From Oscillospiraceae bacterium (GTDB lineage: Bacteria; Bacillota; Clostridia; Oscillospirales; Oscillospiraceae): a stretch of 64,000 nucleotides of DNA. The stretch is from the NCBI GenBank assembly GCA_910575815.1, contig CAJTFN010000005.1:142023-206022 (forward strand), read 5' to 3'. Made by a program: the position numbers and the translations under genes. This document shows positions 16,659 to 26,300 of this stretch, one piece after another; position 1 is the stretch's first letter, and each line of letters starts with the position of its first letter. Under the pieces are notes generated by a model. The model had not been told where the DNA came from. It saw only the letters and a program-made list of their open reading frames with translations, and did not search any database.

Positions 16659-18004
16659 ACCATGGCCTTCGCCCGCTTCCGCATGCGCTCCGGAACGGGC
16701 CGCTCCTCCGCGGCCGCCACGATCCGCCGGGAAACCCGCTCCGGCGCCTCCGCCCGGTCCGCCAGGCGCTCCCGGGCTACCGCCAGCATCAGCTTGATGC
16801 GGTTCTCCTGGTTCACCCGTGTGGCACTGGGGTCGTAGTCGATGGGGGTGATGTTGGCTTGGGGATAGAGCTCCCGAATTTTGTTGATCATGCCCTTGCC
16901 GCAGATGTGATTGGGCAGGCACCCAAAGGGCTGGGCGCAGACGATGTTCTCGTATCCCGCCCGGACCAGCTCAATCATCTCGGCGGTGAGGAGCCAGCCC
17001 TCCCCCATTTTGTCCCCTGTGCTGATGATGCCGTCGGTGAGCTTGATCAGCTCCCGGAAGGGCAGGGGCGCGTGATAGCCGTGGTCCTTGAGAACCTGAA
17101 TGACCACCCGCTCCATGCCCTCAATATACCCCAGGATCAGGTCGGACACGTGCTTTTCCAGGAAGGTTCCGCCGTAGAGCCGGGCGGTCTCCGAGGGATT
17201 GTAGGCGCAGTATTGCACGAAGCCCATCAGCCCCGGCAGATTTACCTCGCAGTCCTGAGAGGCCAGGAAGCGCTCCAGGTCGTTGTTCCCCAGGGGGGAG
17301 TATTTGACATAAATCTCGCCCACTACGCCCACTTTTACCTTGGGCACCCGGCGAACGGGAATGGCGGCGAACTCCCGGGCGATGACAGGCATGGCGTTCT
17401 TCATCTCCCGGTTGGACCAGCCCTTGTCCTCATGAATCCAGCCGCAAATGGTGTCCAGCCACTTCTCCTGCAAGCGGGCCGCGTCCCCCCGGCGGACCTC
17501 ATAGGGCTCCGTCTGGGCCTTCAGGGCCACCAGCAAGTCGCCGTAGTAAATCACGGCCAGAAGGCGGCGGAGAAAGGGCACCGTCATGGGAAAGCCGGAG
17601 TCCTTCTCCAGACCGGAGAAGTTCAGGCTCACCACAGGGACCTGGGGGTAGCCCGCTTTCACCAGGGCCTTGCGGAGGAGGTGAATGTAGTTGGAAGCCC
17701 GGCAGCCTCCGCCGGTCTGGGTGATGATGAGGGCGGTATGGTCCAGGTCGTACTTCCCGGAGGCCAGGGCGTCCAGAAACTGGCCGATGACCAGCAGGGC
17801 GGGATAGCAGGTGTCGTTATGTACATACTTGAGGCCCAGCTCGCTGACCTGGCTGCCGCAATTCTCCAGCAGCTCGCAGGTGTAGCCCGCCTGCTCCATG
17901 ACGGCCTCCAGAATACGGAATTGCACCGGGGCCATGTTGGGGATGAGAATCTTGTGGGTCTTCTTCATCTCCGGCGTGAATTTGGGATAGTTCAAGGCTT
18001 CCAT
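16655..18004 (-). CDS. 2-hydroxyacyl-CoA dehydratase-like protein (HgdB/DUF2229 C-terminal part)
   Basis: 449 aa. It matches the C-terminal part of the large acyl-CoA dehydratase activase-related proteins (BcrA/BadF plus DUF2229, about 1400 aa), here a separate gene 14 bp after the 970-aa partner. Motifs: HNDTCYPALLVIGQ near residue 62, a Cys-containing GGGCRASNY near 100, and a C-terminal CAQPFGCLPNHICGKG near 360 whose cysteines could ligate a 4Fe-4S cluster. RBS AAGGAG lies 10 bp before the ATG. The role is probably reductive activation of a radical-type dehydratase or another Fe-S enzyme; the substrate is unknown. It ends by overlapping the start of a decayed flavin reductase. Confidence 0.82.
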   Translation of the reverse strand: MEALNYPKFTPEMKKTHKILIPNMAPVQFRILEAVMEQAGYTCELLENCGSQVSELGLKYVHNDTCYPALLVIGQFLDALASGKYDLDHTALIITQTGGGCRASNYIHLLRKALVKAGYPQVPVVSLNFSGLEKDSGFPMTVPFLRRLLAVIYYGDLLVALKAQTEPYEVRRGDAARLQEKWLDTICGWIHEDKGWSNREMKNAMPVIAREFAAIPVRRVPKVKVGVVGEIYVKYSPLGNNDLERFLASQDCEVNLPGLMGFVQYCAYNPSETARLYGGTFLEKHVSDLILGYIEGMERVVIQVLKDHGYHAPLPFRELIKLTDGIISTGDKMGEGWLLTAEMIELVRAGYENIVCAQPFGCLPNHICGKGMINKIRELYPQANITPIDYDPSATRVNQENRIKLMLAVARERLADRAEAPERVSRRIVAAAEERPVPERMRKRAKAMV

Positions 18005-18018
18005 CGTGGTCTCACTCC

Positions 18019-20931
18019 TTATTCATCCAATTCATCCAAAGCGGCGAAGAGGCTCCGTAACCGGATGCGCACCGCGCCCAGGTTGGTAATCTCGTCAATT
18101 TTCAGCTGGGTATACAGCTTCCCTCCGGCCTGCAAAATGGCCTGGGTCTCGTCGGTGGTGATGGAGTCCACCCCGCAGCCGAAGCTGACCAGCTGCACCA
18201 GGTCGCAGTCCCGGTGCTCGCAGCAATACTTGGCGGCGGCATAGAGCCGGGAGTGGTAGGTCCACTGGTTCAGCACCGAGGTGGGGAATCTGTTCATCAA
18301 GCTGGAGACCGAGTCCTCCGTTACCACCGCCGCGCCAAAGCGGGTAATCAGGGTGTCGATGCCGTGGTTCACCTCGGGGTCCACGTGGTAGGGCCGCCCG
18401 GACAGGACGATGATCCGCCGCCCCTCCGCCCGGGCCTGTTCCATGATTCGGGCGCCCTCCTTGCGGACCTGGGCCATATGGTGGGCGTACTCGGCATAGG
18501 CCGCGTCCCCGGCCTCCCGAACCTCCGTCTTGGAGATGTCCGGGAAGTGCCTTCGAAGAATGTCGTAAATCTTCCTCATGAAGTCCTTGGGCCGGTGAAG
18601 GCCCACGTAATCATAGATGAATTTTGTGCCCTTGATTTCCGGGCAGTTCCCGGCGATGACCTCCGGGTAATAGGCCACCACGGGGCAGTTGTAGTGGTTA
18701 TCCCCCAGGCCCTCGTCCAGGTTATAGGTCATGCAGGGATAGAACACCGCGTCCAGCCCCAGCTTGCTGAGGAACCGGATGTGCCCGTGGGCCAGCTTGG
18801 CGGGGAAACAGGCGGTGTCGCTGGGGATGGTGGCCTGGCCCTTGAGGTACAAATCCCGGCTGGAGAGAGGACTGTGGTACACGGCGAAGCCCAGCTTTGT
18901 AAAGAAGGTGTGCCAGAAGGGCAGCAGCTCCCACAGGTTCAGGCACAGAGGGATGCCGAGCTTCCCCCGCTTGCCGGGGACGGGCTTATAGCTCAAAATC
19001 AGCTTCCGCTTATAGGCGTAAAGGTTCCGTTCCCCGCTGTCGGCCTTGCCGGTGACGGGGCGGTCGCAGCGGTTGCCGCTGATAAAGGTCTCCCCGCCGG
19101 CAAAGGTATTCACCGTGAGCTGGCAGTTGTTCCCGCAGAGGCCGCAGACCCGGCTCTCCGTCTCCTGGGTGAAGGCCGCCAGCTCCTCCCGGCTCAAAAG
19201 GGCGCTGGACTGTCCGGAGACGGCCTTGCTCCGCCCATAGAGGGCCGCGCCAAAGGCCCCCATCAGTCCCGCGATGTCCGGGCGGATGACCTCCACCCCC
19301 ATCTCCTTCTCAAAGGCCCGGAGGACGGCCTCATTGTAAAAGGTTCCCCCCTGGACCACCACGTTTCGGCCCAGCTCCTCCGGGCTGGCGGCCCGGATGA
19401 CCTTGTAGATGGCGTTCTTGACCACGGAGATGGAGAGGCCGGCGGAGATGTTCTCCACGCTGGCCCCGTCCTTCTGGGCCTGCTTCACACTGGAGTTCAT
19501 GAAAACCGTGCAGCGGCTCCCCAGGTCCACGGGCCGGTCCGCGAAGAGGCCCAGCTGGGCAAACGCCTTCACGTCGTGTCCCAGGGCCTGGGCGAAGGTC
19601 TGAAGGAAGCTGCCGCAGCCGGAGGAACAGGCCTCGTTCAAAAAGATGTTGCTGATGGCCCCGTCCTCAATCTTGAAGCACTTCATGTCCTGGCCGCCGA
19701 TGTCGATGATGAAGTCCACATTCGGCAGGAAGTGCCTGGCGGCGGTGAAGTGCGCCACCGTCTCCACCACACCGTAGTCGCCGTGGAAAGCGCGGCGGGC
19801 CAGGTCCTCGCCGTAGCCCGTGGAGGTGACGGAGGCCACGTGCAGGGCGGGGTGCTCATCGTAAAGCCGCTGCAAGACACCCCGGATCAGGGGCACAGGG
19901 TTCCCCAGGTTGGGCTGGTAGTCGGTAAACAGCAAACGGGCCTCCTGGTCAATGACCGCCACCTTGACGGTGGTGGAACCCGAATCAATACCGATGTGGA
20001 CGGGCGCGGCATAGTCCGCCTCGAAGGGAGCCCGGTCCACCTGGGCCCTGGCGTGGCGCTCCCGGAAGGCCTCGTACTCCTCCCGGGTCCGGAACAGCGG
20101 CGGCTGGCTCTGATAGGTCTCAGAGGCCCCCCGCTGCCGGAGCCGGTCCGCCACGTCCGTCAGGTCAAAGCTCTGGTCGGCGTAAAACGCCGCCCCCAGA
20201 GCCACAAAGAGCAAACTGTTCTCCGGACAGGCACCGGAGACCCCCAGGGTCTTATCGAAGCTCTCCCGCAGGCACTTGGAGAAGGTCAGCGGCCCGCCCA
20301 GATAGAGTACGTTCCCCTTGATGGGACGCCCCTGGGCCAGACCGGCGATGGTCTGGTTCACCACCGCCTGATAGATGCTGGCGGCAATATCCGTGGATTT
20401 GGCCCCCTGGTTGATGAGGGGCTGGATATCACTCTTGGCGAAGACGCCGCAGCGGGAGGCAATGGTATAGGTCTTCTCCGCCGTCTGGGCGGCGGCGTCC
20501 ATCTCCCCGGCGGTCATTTTCAGCAAGGTCGCCATCTGGTCGATAAAGGCCCCGGTGCCCCCGGCGCAGGAGCCGTTCATCCGGACCTCCATGCCGCCGG
20601 TGAGGAAGAGGATTTTGGCGTCCTCCCCGCCCAGCTCAATGACCACGTCCGTACCAGGGGCCAAACGGTTGGCGGCCACGCGGGTGGCGAAGACCTCTTG
20701 TACAAAGGGAATCCCGGCTCCCTCGGCCATGCCCATCCCCGCGGAGCCGGAGATGGCCAGCGTTCCCCTGCCGGAGGGCACATACTCTCCTGCCACCCGG
20801 CGGAGCAGTTCTTCGGACTTCTCCAGAATATGGCTGAAATGCCGCTCGTAGGTACTGTATATAAGGTTGTCCGCGTCGTTCAGCACCACGCATTTTATGG
20901 TGGTAGACCCCACGTCAAGACCGATCTTCAA
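18019..20931 (-). CDS. 2-hydroxyacyl-CoA dehydratase activator, double BcrAD/BadFG ATPase domain plus DUF2229
   Basis: 970 aa from a TTG at 20931 (LKIGLDVGSTTIKCVVL), with AGGAGG 8 bp upstream. Upstream ATGs at 20997 and 21033 are rejected because the promoter's start site falls near 20998. Two ASKHA ATPase modules are visible: GLDVGSTTIK at residue 3 and GIDSGSTTVKVAV near 313, each followed by Cys-bearing ligands for the bridging 4Fe-4S cluster (NGSCAGGTGAF; NEACSSGCGSF). A DUF2229 part (about 600-970) contains SDTACFPAKLAHGH. HgdC-type activators use ATP to inject an electron into 2-hydroxyacyl-CoA dehydratases. It forms an operon with the 449-aa partner. A long plus-strand frame over this gene is a GC artefact. 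Confidence 0.88.
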   Translation of the reverse strand: MKIGLDVGSTTIKCVVLNDADNLIYSTYERHFSHILEKSEELLRRVAGEYVPSGRGTLAISGSAGMGMAEGAGIPFVQEVFATRVAANRLAPGTDVVIELGGEDAKILFLTGGMEVRMNGSCAGGTGAFIDQMATLLKMTAGEMDAAAQTAEKTYTIASRCGVFAKSDIQPLINQGAKSTDIAASIYQAVVNQTIAGLAQGRPIKGNVLYLGGPLTFSKCLRESFDKTLGVSGACPENSLLFVALGAAFYADQSFDLTDVADRLRQRGASETYQSQPPLFRTREEYEAFRERHARAQVDRAPFEADYAAPVHIGIDSGSTTVKVAVIDQEARLLFTDYQPNLGNPVPLIRGVLQRLYDEHPALHVASVTSTGYGEDLARRAFHGDYGVVETVAHFTAARHFLPNVDFIIDIGGQDMKCFKIEDGAISNIFLNEACSSGCGSFLQTFAQALGHDVKAFAQLGLFADRPVDLGSRCTVFMNSSVKQAQKDGASVENISAGLSISVVKNAIYKVIRAASPEELGRNVVVQGGTFYNEAVLRAFEKEMGVEVIRPDIAGLMGAFGAALYGRSKAVSGQSSALLSREELAAFTQETESRVCGLCGNNCQLTVNTFAGGETFISGNRCDRPVTGKADSGERNLYAYKRKLILSYKPVPGKRGKLGIPLCLNLWELLPFWHTFFTKLGFAVYHSPLSSRDLYLKGQATIPSDTACFPAKLAHGHIRFLSKLGLDAVFYPCMTYNLDEGLGDNHYNCPVVAYYPEVIAGNCPEIKGTKFIYDYVGLHRPKDFMRKIYDILRRHFPDISKTEVREAGDAAYAEYAHHMAQVRKEGARIMEQARAEGRRIIVLSGRPYHVDPEVNHGIDTLITRFGAAVVTEDSVSSLMNRFPTSVLNQWTYHSRLYAAAKYCCEHRDCDLVQLVSFGCGVDSITTDETQAILQAGGKLYTQLKIDEITNLGAVRIRLRSLFAALDELDE

Positions 20932-21004
20932 GGCGCGCTCCTCCTTTGGAAAAACGATTACCCGCCGTTCATCCAGCAAGAATCGCAGGATATCCATCCT
21001 TGGT

Positions 21005-21033
21005 ATCATACACGCTTTCGACGGGATTTTCAA
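21005..21033 (-). promoter_or_regulatory. Promoter of the dehydratase-activator operon
   Basis: On the minus strand TTGAAA (21033-21028) and TATGAT (21010-21005) are 17 bp apart. The predicted start near 20998 supports the TTG start codon at 20931. Confidence 0.7.
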
Positions 21034-21226
21034 TCGGCAAACCCTTCAAAAACTGTAAAGAACCCGTTAAAAATAGCCTGTCCTTTGGGTAAAGCCTCCA
21101 AATTGTATGAAATTCTCGCAACCGGCCCCAGAAGCGATTCCTTTCCGGACACGCCGCGTCCGCCTTTCTCGTCCCCTTGGAGCCGCCGGTCAAGGCGGTT
21201 GCTGGATTTTCGGCCGGGTAGAACGC

Positions 21227-21255
21227 TTGCCTATTTCTCCGGGACGTGCTATACT
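21227..21255 (+). promoter_or_regulatory. Promoter of queH
   Basis: TTGCCT (21227-21232) and TATACT (21250-21255) are 17 bp apart. The leader would be only about 25-30 nt. Confidence 0.7.
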
Positions 21256-21287
21256 CAGTCTATTCCATCCGGAAGTGAGGCATGACC

Positions 21288-21854
21288 ATGGACACCGTTC
21301 TTCTCCACTGCTGCTGCGCCCCCTGCTCCCTGAGCTGCATCGCTCCCCTCCGGGCCGAGGGCGTCGAGCCGGTGGCTTTTTGGTACAACCCGAACATCCA
21401 TCCCTGGAAAGAATACCAGGCCCGGCGGGACTGCCTGCTGGAGTACGCCCCCACCATCGGTATGGAGGTCCGGGTCCGGGAGGACTATGGTCTTCAGGAC
21501 TTTGTCCGGCACGTGGCGGAGGACATCGGCCACCGGTGCGCCTACTGCTATGCGCACCGGATCGAGGAGACGGCCAGGTACGCCGCGGAACACGGCTTTG
21601 CCGCCTTTACCTCCACCCTGCTGGCCAGCCTCTATCAAGACCACGACGGCATTCGCCGGGCGGCGGAGCGGTACGCCCGGCAGTACGGCGTGGAATTCCT
21701 CTATCGGGACTTTCGGCCAAACTTCCGGGAGGGGAACCGTCAAGCCAGAGAGCTGGGGTTCTATATGCAAAAATATTGCGGCTGCGTCTTTTCCGAGCAG
21801 GACCGCTATCAAAAGCAAATCGACCGGGACATGGTCCGGTTTGCGGAGGGATGA
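21288..21854 (+). CDS. queH: Epoxyqueuosine reductase QueH
   Basis: 188 aa. QueH (DUF208) reduces epoxyqueuosine to queuosine in tRNA, the last step of the modification, using a 4Fe-4S cluster and a nearby metal. The diagnostic cysteines are visible: LLHCCCAPCS at the N-terminus, CAYCYAHR near 85 and YCGCVFSEQDR near the C-terminus. Start taken at ATG 21288 because GTGAGG is 7 bp upstream; an ATG at 21282 is too close to it. It has its own promoter and a terminator 50 bp after the stop, so it is monocistronic. Confidence 0.94.
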   Translation: MDTVLLHCCCAPCSLSCIAPLRAEGVEPVAFWYNPNIHPWKEYQARRDCLLEYAPTIGMEVRVREDYGLQDFVRHVAEDIGHRCAYCYAHRIEETARYAAEHGFAAFTSTLLASLYQDHDGIRRAAERYARQYGVEFLYRDFRPNFREGNRQARELGFYMQKYCGCVFSEQDRYQKQIDRDMVRFAEG

Positions 21855-21904
21855 CCACTCCCGGACGTTGCCCGCGGGGCAAACGGATAAATGGATTCGG
21901 AGAG

Positions 21905-21937
21905 AAAGCCCGGACGCCGTCGGCGTTCGGGCCTTTT
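21905..21937 (+). terminator. Rho-independent terminator of queH
   Basis: AAAGCCCGGACGCC pairs with GGCGTTCGGGCC across a 3-nt loop and is followed by TTTT. Confidence 0.85.
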
Positions 21938-22042
21938 GCTTGCGGTCCCGAACAGGAAGCGGCCGTGAATCGAGTCCGGCGCGGTTTTTAGTCTCATTTT
22001 CTTTCCGCTTTTTCCGTTTTCCCGATTACGCCTCGTATTATT

Positions 22043-22056
22043 GCAGGATATCCTGC
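22043..22056. repeat. Perfect 14-bp palindrome
   Basis: GCAGGATATCCTGC lies in the 858-bp gene-free stretch (21855-22712) about 200 bp left of the DnaA boxes. It is a possible operator. It does not match the parS or dif consensus sequences I know. Confidence 0.5.
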
Positions 22057-22257
22057 GTATTTTCATTAAGCACATTGTCGATTTTTGACGCTTCCCGCTG
22101 TCGAACCGTCCTCCGTGCGGAACGCCTCCCGTTTTTCCTCAGCGCCTTTTCTCCCGTTTTCCCTGCTTTTCCCGGCTTCCTTCGTCTCTTCTCATAAATT
22201 CTCCGGAACCGCGGGTCCCTTTACATAAGATTTCTCATAAAAAGCGACTACGAAGAG

Positions 22258-22373
22258 TTATTCACATTATCCACAGGGTTTTCCACATCGCTCTCCCCCT
22301 CTGTTTCCAGGCTTTTCAGCGATTGCCTCCGGCTTTCCACAGTGTCCCCAGTCCGTTTTCAGGGTTATTCACT
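22258..22373 (+). other. Cluster of five DnaA-box-like 9-mers beside an AT-rich tract
   Basis: TTATTCACA (22258-22266), TTATCCACA (22267-22275), TTTTCCACA (22279-22287), CTTTCCACA (22333-22341) and TTATTCACT (22365-22373) all point the same way. One is the exact consensus and four differ from it by one or two bases. An AT-rich stretch (22374-22440) follows. DnaA-box clusters mark oriC or DnaA-titration sites. dnaA, dnaN, rpmH and gidA are not adjacent, so an accessory DnaA-binding locus is at least as likely as the origin. Confidence 0.65.
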
Positions 22374-22637
22374 TTTGTTTTAGTTTACATAATTCTGCGT
22401 TCTATTAAAAATTCTCCATTCTTTCGCTAAACTTCCTCTGGACAAGTGTTTTTTTGTTGAAAAGAGGGATGGCCCCACGCAAATTGCACGGAGCCCTTGA
22501 TCTAATTTGCAGGAAATCCGGCAAATTGGCCGTCCAGTTGCGCATAATACGTTTGGGCACGTCTCCGGGCCAGACAGGGCGACGGTGGGATTTCCCCTGA
22601 AAGCAACGGGACTAAGCTCCACGCCTCCAGTTTACAC

Positions 22638-22666
22638 GTGACAAAACGCGAAATTTGTACTATAAT
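22638..22666 (+). promoter_or_regulatory. Promoter of the mnmA operon
   Basis: GTGACA (22638-22643) and TATAAT (22661-22666) are 17 bp apart, about 47 bp before the mnmA start. Confidence 0.75.
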
Positions 22667-22712
22667 AAGGCCGCGAAACAATATCCAAAACGGTAAAACG
22701 GCGAGGTGTTCC

Positions 22713-23793
<1,081 letters not shown>

Positions 23794-23804
<11 letters not shown>

Positions 23805-24147
23805 AAATTGCCACGGAAGCTGCGGCGGATGCGGCGCACTGGTACTGACAGCCGCAGAGCTGGAGCTGCTGCGGCACTTTGGACAGACCCCTTTCCTCCC
23901 GGCGGCGTCAGCCTATGATATGAAAATCCCCGTGTACCTAGAGGACCAGACCCGCTCTCCGGAGGAATCCAGCGCCGCCATTTTGGGCTTGGCCGGAAAG
24001 GGCTTGATCCGTCTGGACTACGATATCCCTTTGGAGAACTTCCACTACGGAGCCTATGAAGCCTACCCCCTCCACGGCAGCATGGCGCTGACCGGGCGGG
24101 GGCAGGACGTCCTGGAGCAGATCGAAATCCAGGGAATCGAGGCGTAG
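23794..24147 (+). CDS. Small cysteine-rich protein of unknown function
   Basis: 117 aa from ATG 23794, AAGGAGG upstream, overlapping the mnmA end by 11 nt. The N-terminus MSCENCHGSCGGCGAL has four cysteines in a metal- or Fe-S-binding style array; the rest (about 25-117) is a compact soluble domain with a winged-helix-like pattern (LTAAELELLRHFGQTPFLP, later GRGQDVLEQIEI). I do not recognise the family. Tight coupling between mnmA and tcdA suggests a role connected to tRNA modification, such as sulfur or metal delivery, but that is inference from position only. Confidence 0.8.
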
Positions 24148-24149
24148 GT

Positions 24150-24878
24150 ATGCTGGACCAGTTTTCAAGAGCGGAGCTCCTTTTCGGCGCAGCCGGCATG
24201 GAGCGGCTATCCGGAGCCAGAGTGGCCGTCTTCGGGCTGGGCGGCGTGGGCGGCTACACGGTGGAGGCGCTGGCCCGCGGCGGCATCGGCGCATTGGACC
24301 TGATCGACAGCGACCAGGTGAGCCTGACAAACCTTAACCGGCAGATTTTAGCAACCCACCAGACCCTGGGATCTTTTAAAACCGACGCGGCAAAGGAACG
24401 GGTTCTGGCAATCAACCCAGAGGCAAGGGTCGTCACTCACAGGGTCTTCTATGGGCCCGATACCGCCGGGACCTTCGATTTCACACAATATGACTATGTA
24501 GTAGACGCGATTGATACCGTCACTGGAAAGCTGGCGCTGATTCAGCAGGCCCAGGCGGCGAGAACCCCTATCATCAGCTGTATGGGCGCGGGGAACAAGC
24601 TGGACCCCACTGCCTTTCGGGTCGCGGACATCTCGGAGACCACCGTGTGTCCTCTGGCCCGGATTATGCGGAAGGAGCTGAAAAAACGGGGTATTCGGCA
24701 TGTGAAAGTTGTGTATTCCCAGGAACCTCCCCGAAATCCCAAGGGGGCGCTGTATCAGGAAACCCTGGCGGATCAGGAGCGGCGGCAGCTGCCGGGAAGC
24801 AATTCCTTCGTACCCGCCGTAGCCGGACTGATTTTGGCCGGAGAGGTCATAAAAGCCCTGGCACTGAATATGGCATGA
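24150..24878 (+). CDS. tcdA: tRNA threonylcarbamoyladenosine dehydratase (TcdA, ThiF/E1 family)
   Basis: 242 aa, ATG 3 bp after the previous stop. The E1-like fold starts with RLSGARVAVFGLGGVGGYT (nucleotide binding, about 20-40) and the Asp/Arg motif IDSDQVSLTNLNRQ; CMGAGNKLDPTAFRVADI near 150 is characteristic of TcdA. It cyclises t6A37 to ct6A in ANN-decoding tRNAs using ATP. A strong terminator follows immediately, closing the operon mnmA-(Cys-rich)-tcdA. Length is near the usual 250-270 aa. Confidence 0.92.
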   Translation: MLDQFSRAELLFGAAGMERLSGARVAVFGLGGVGGYTVEALARGGIGALDLIDSDQVSLTNLNRQILATHQTLGSFKTDAAKERVLAINPEARVVTHRVFYGPDTAGTFDFTQYDYVVDAIDTVTGKLALIQQAQAARTPIISCMGAGNKLDPTAFRVADISETTVCPLARIMRKELKKRGIRHVKVVYSQEPPRNPKGALYQETLADQERRQLPGSNSFVPAVAGLILAGEVIKALALNMA

Positions 24879-24917
24879 AAAAAGACCGAAGGGCTCCCAC
24901 CCCTCGGTCTTTTTTTC
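24878..24917. terminator. Terminator after tcdA
   Basis: AAAAAAGACCGA and TCGGTCTTTTTT bracket a GGG/CCC extension of the stem. It works on either strand and closes the tcdA operon; 100 bp further lies the etfA stop codon. Confidence 0.93.
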
Positions 24918-25013
24918 TTGAAAGCTCCGTCGCCGCCGCTCCAGCCCGGTCCGTCTCCAGACTGCCAGAGCGCGCCAAAGCTTTTTTGGTTCCTTTTTCT
25001 CGAAAAAAGGAAC

Positions 25014-26123
25014 TTACTTCGCGGCCTTGGCGGCCCGGATGGCCTCGGTCAGCAGCGGGGTGACCTTGAACAGGTCGCCGCAGATGCCGTAGTCCGCAAT
25101 CTCGAAGATCGGCGCGGTGTCGTTCTTGTTCACCGCGATGATGCACTCGGAATCCTGCATGCCGGCCTTGTGCTGAATCGCGCCGGAGATGCCCAGCGCC
25201 ACGTACACCTTCGGGTGCACCGTCTTGCCCGTCTGGCCAACCTGGTGGTCCGCGCTCAGCCAGCCGCTGTCGATGGTGGCACGGCTTCCGCCGACTACGC
25301 CGCCCAGCTCCGCCGCCAGCTCTTCCGCCAGCTTGATGCCGCCCTCGACGTCCTTGCTGATGCCACGGCCAACAGACACGATGAAGTCCGCGCCAATCAG
25401 ATCGACCAGCTTCTTCGCCGCCTTCACAACCTCGGTCACCTCGGTTTTCACGTCCGCGTTCGTCAGGGTGAACGCCGGCTTCTCAATGACGCAGGCGTCG
25501 GCCTTGGCCTGGTCGAAGGGATTCTTCTTCATAACGCCCGGGCGCACCGTCGCCATGCAGGGACGGAAGCGGGGGCAGATGATGGTGGCCATCAGGTGGC
25601 CGCCGAAGGCCGGACGGGTCATCTTCAGGTTCCGGTCCTCCATGTCCCACTTCTGGCCGTCCACGTCCAGGGTGGAAGCCTCCCGCAGGAACTGGATGTA
25701 GTTGGCCACGTCGATGTCCAGGTGGGTGCAGTCCGCGCACAATCCGGTGTGCAGCCGGGCCGCGCAGCGGGGCGCCAGGTCACGGCCAATGTTCGTCGCG
25801 CCGATCAGGAACGCCTCCGGCTTCAGCTCCTCAATCACGTCGCAGATCACCTTCGCGTATGCGTCGGTGTTGTATACGGACAGCATGGGGCTCTCGCAGA
25901 CATAGACCTTGTCCGCGCCGTAGCCGCCCAGCTCCTTCGCCGTGGCCTCGATCCCCTCGCCCCCAAGAAGCAGGCCGCACAGGTTCACGCCCAGCTCGTT
26001 GGCCAGGTCGCGGCCCTTGGAAATCAGCTCGAAATCGGTGGGCATCAGCTTGCCCTCACGCTGCTCGCAGAACACCCAAACGTCCTTGAAGGCAGCGATA
26101 TCCGCGCTATTAAAATTAGACAT
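25014..26123 (-). CDS. etfA: Electron transfer flavoprotein alpha subunit
   Basis: 369 aa, slightly longer than typical because of an N-terminal 10-12 residue extension. With EtfB it carries FAD and passes electrons to or from acyl-CoA dehydrogenase; in butyrate-forming clostridia the Etf-Bcd complex bifurcates electrons from NADH to crotonyl-CoA and ferredoxin. The C-terminal FAD domain shows SVGRGI, GGSRATIDSGW, VGQTGKTVHPK and ALGISGAIQHKAGM. It is last in hbd-bcd-etfB-etfA but follows a 177-bp gap, so a separate promoter or processing is possible. The ATG has AGAGGT rather far upstream. Confidence 0.95.
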   Translation of the reverse strand: MSNFNSADIAAFKDVWVFCEQREGKLMPTDFELISKGRDLANELGVNLCGLLLGGEGIEATAKELGGYGADKVYVCESPMLSVYNTDAYAKVICDVIEELKPEAFLIGATNIGRDLAPRCAARLHTGLCADCTHLDIDVANYIQFLREASTLDVDGQKWDMEDRNLKMTRPAFGGHLMATIICPRFRPCMATVRPGVMKKNPFDQAKADACVIEKPAFTLTNADVKTEVTEVVKAAKKLVDLIGADFIVSVGRGISKDVEGGIKLAEELAAELGGVVGGSRATIDSGWLSADHQVGQTGKTVHPKVYVALGISGAIQHKAGMQDSECIIAVNKNDTAPIFEIADYGICGDLFKVTPLLTEAIRAAKAAK

Positions 26124-26300
26124 AGGCTTTATTTACACCTCTCTACAGACTTTAAATACAGCAAACTCTGTTGCCGTCGCCGCGGCATGGGAAACTCAAA
26201 CGCGCGGCAACGCTCTCTTGCCTACTTTGCCGCCAGCGGTCCTGATACTCTAACGCTCTCGTTTCGCGCCCGCTCAGAACCAGCTTCCAAGAAAAGCAGG

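Noticed and set aside
18214..21285. Plus-strand open frame of 1023 codons
   Set aside because: It is antisense to the dehydratase activator, is dominated by Gly/Val/Leu/His and has no domain; it is a GC-rich shadow frame.
22043..22056. Palindrome as parS or dif site
   Set aside because: It matches neither consensus.
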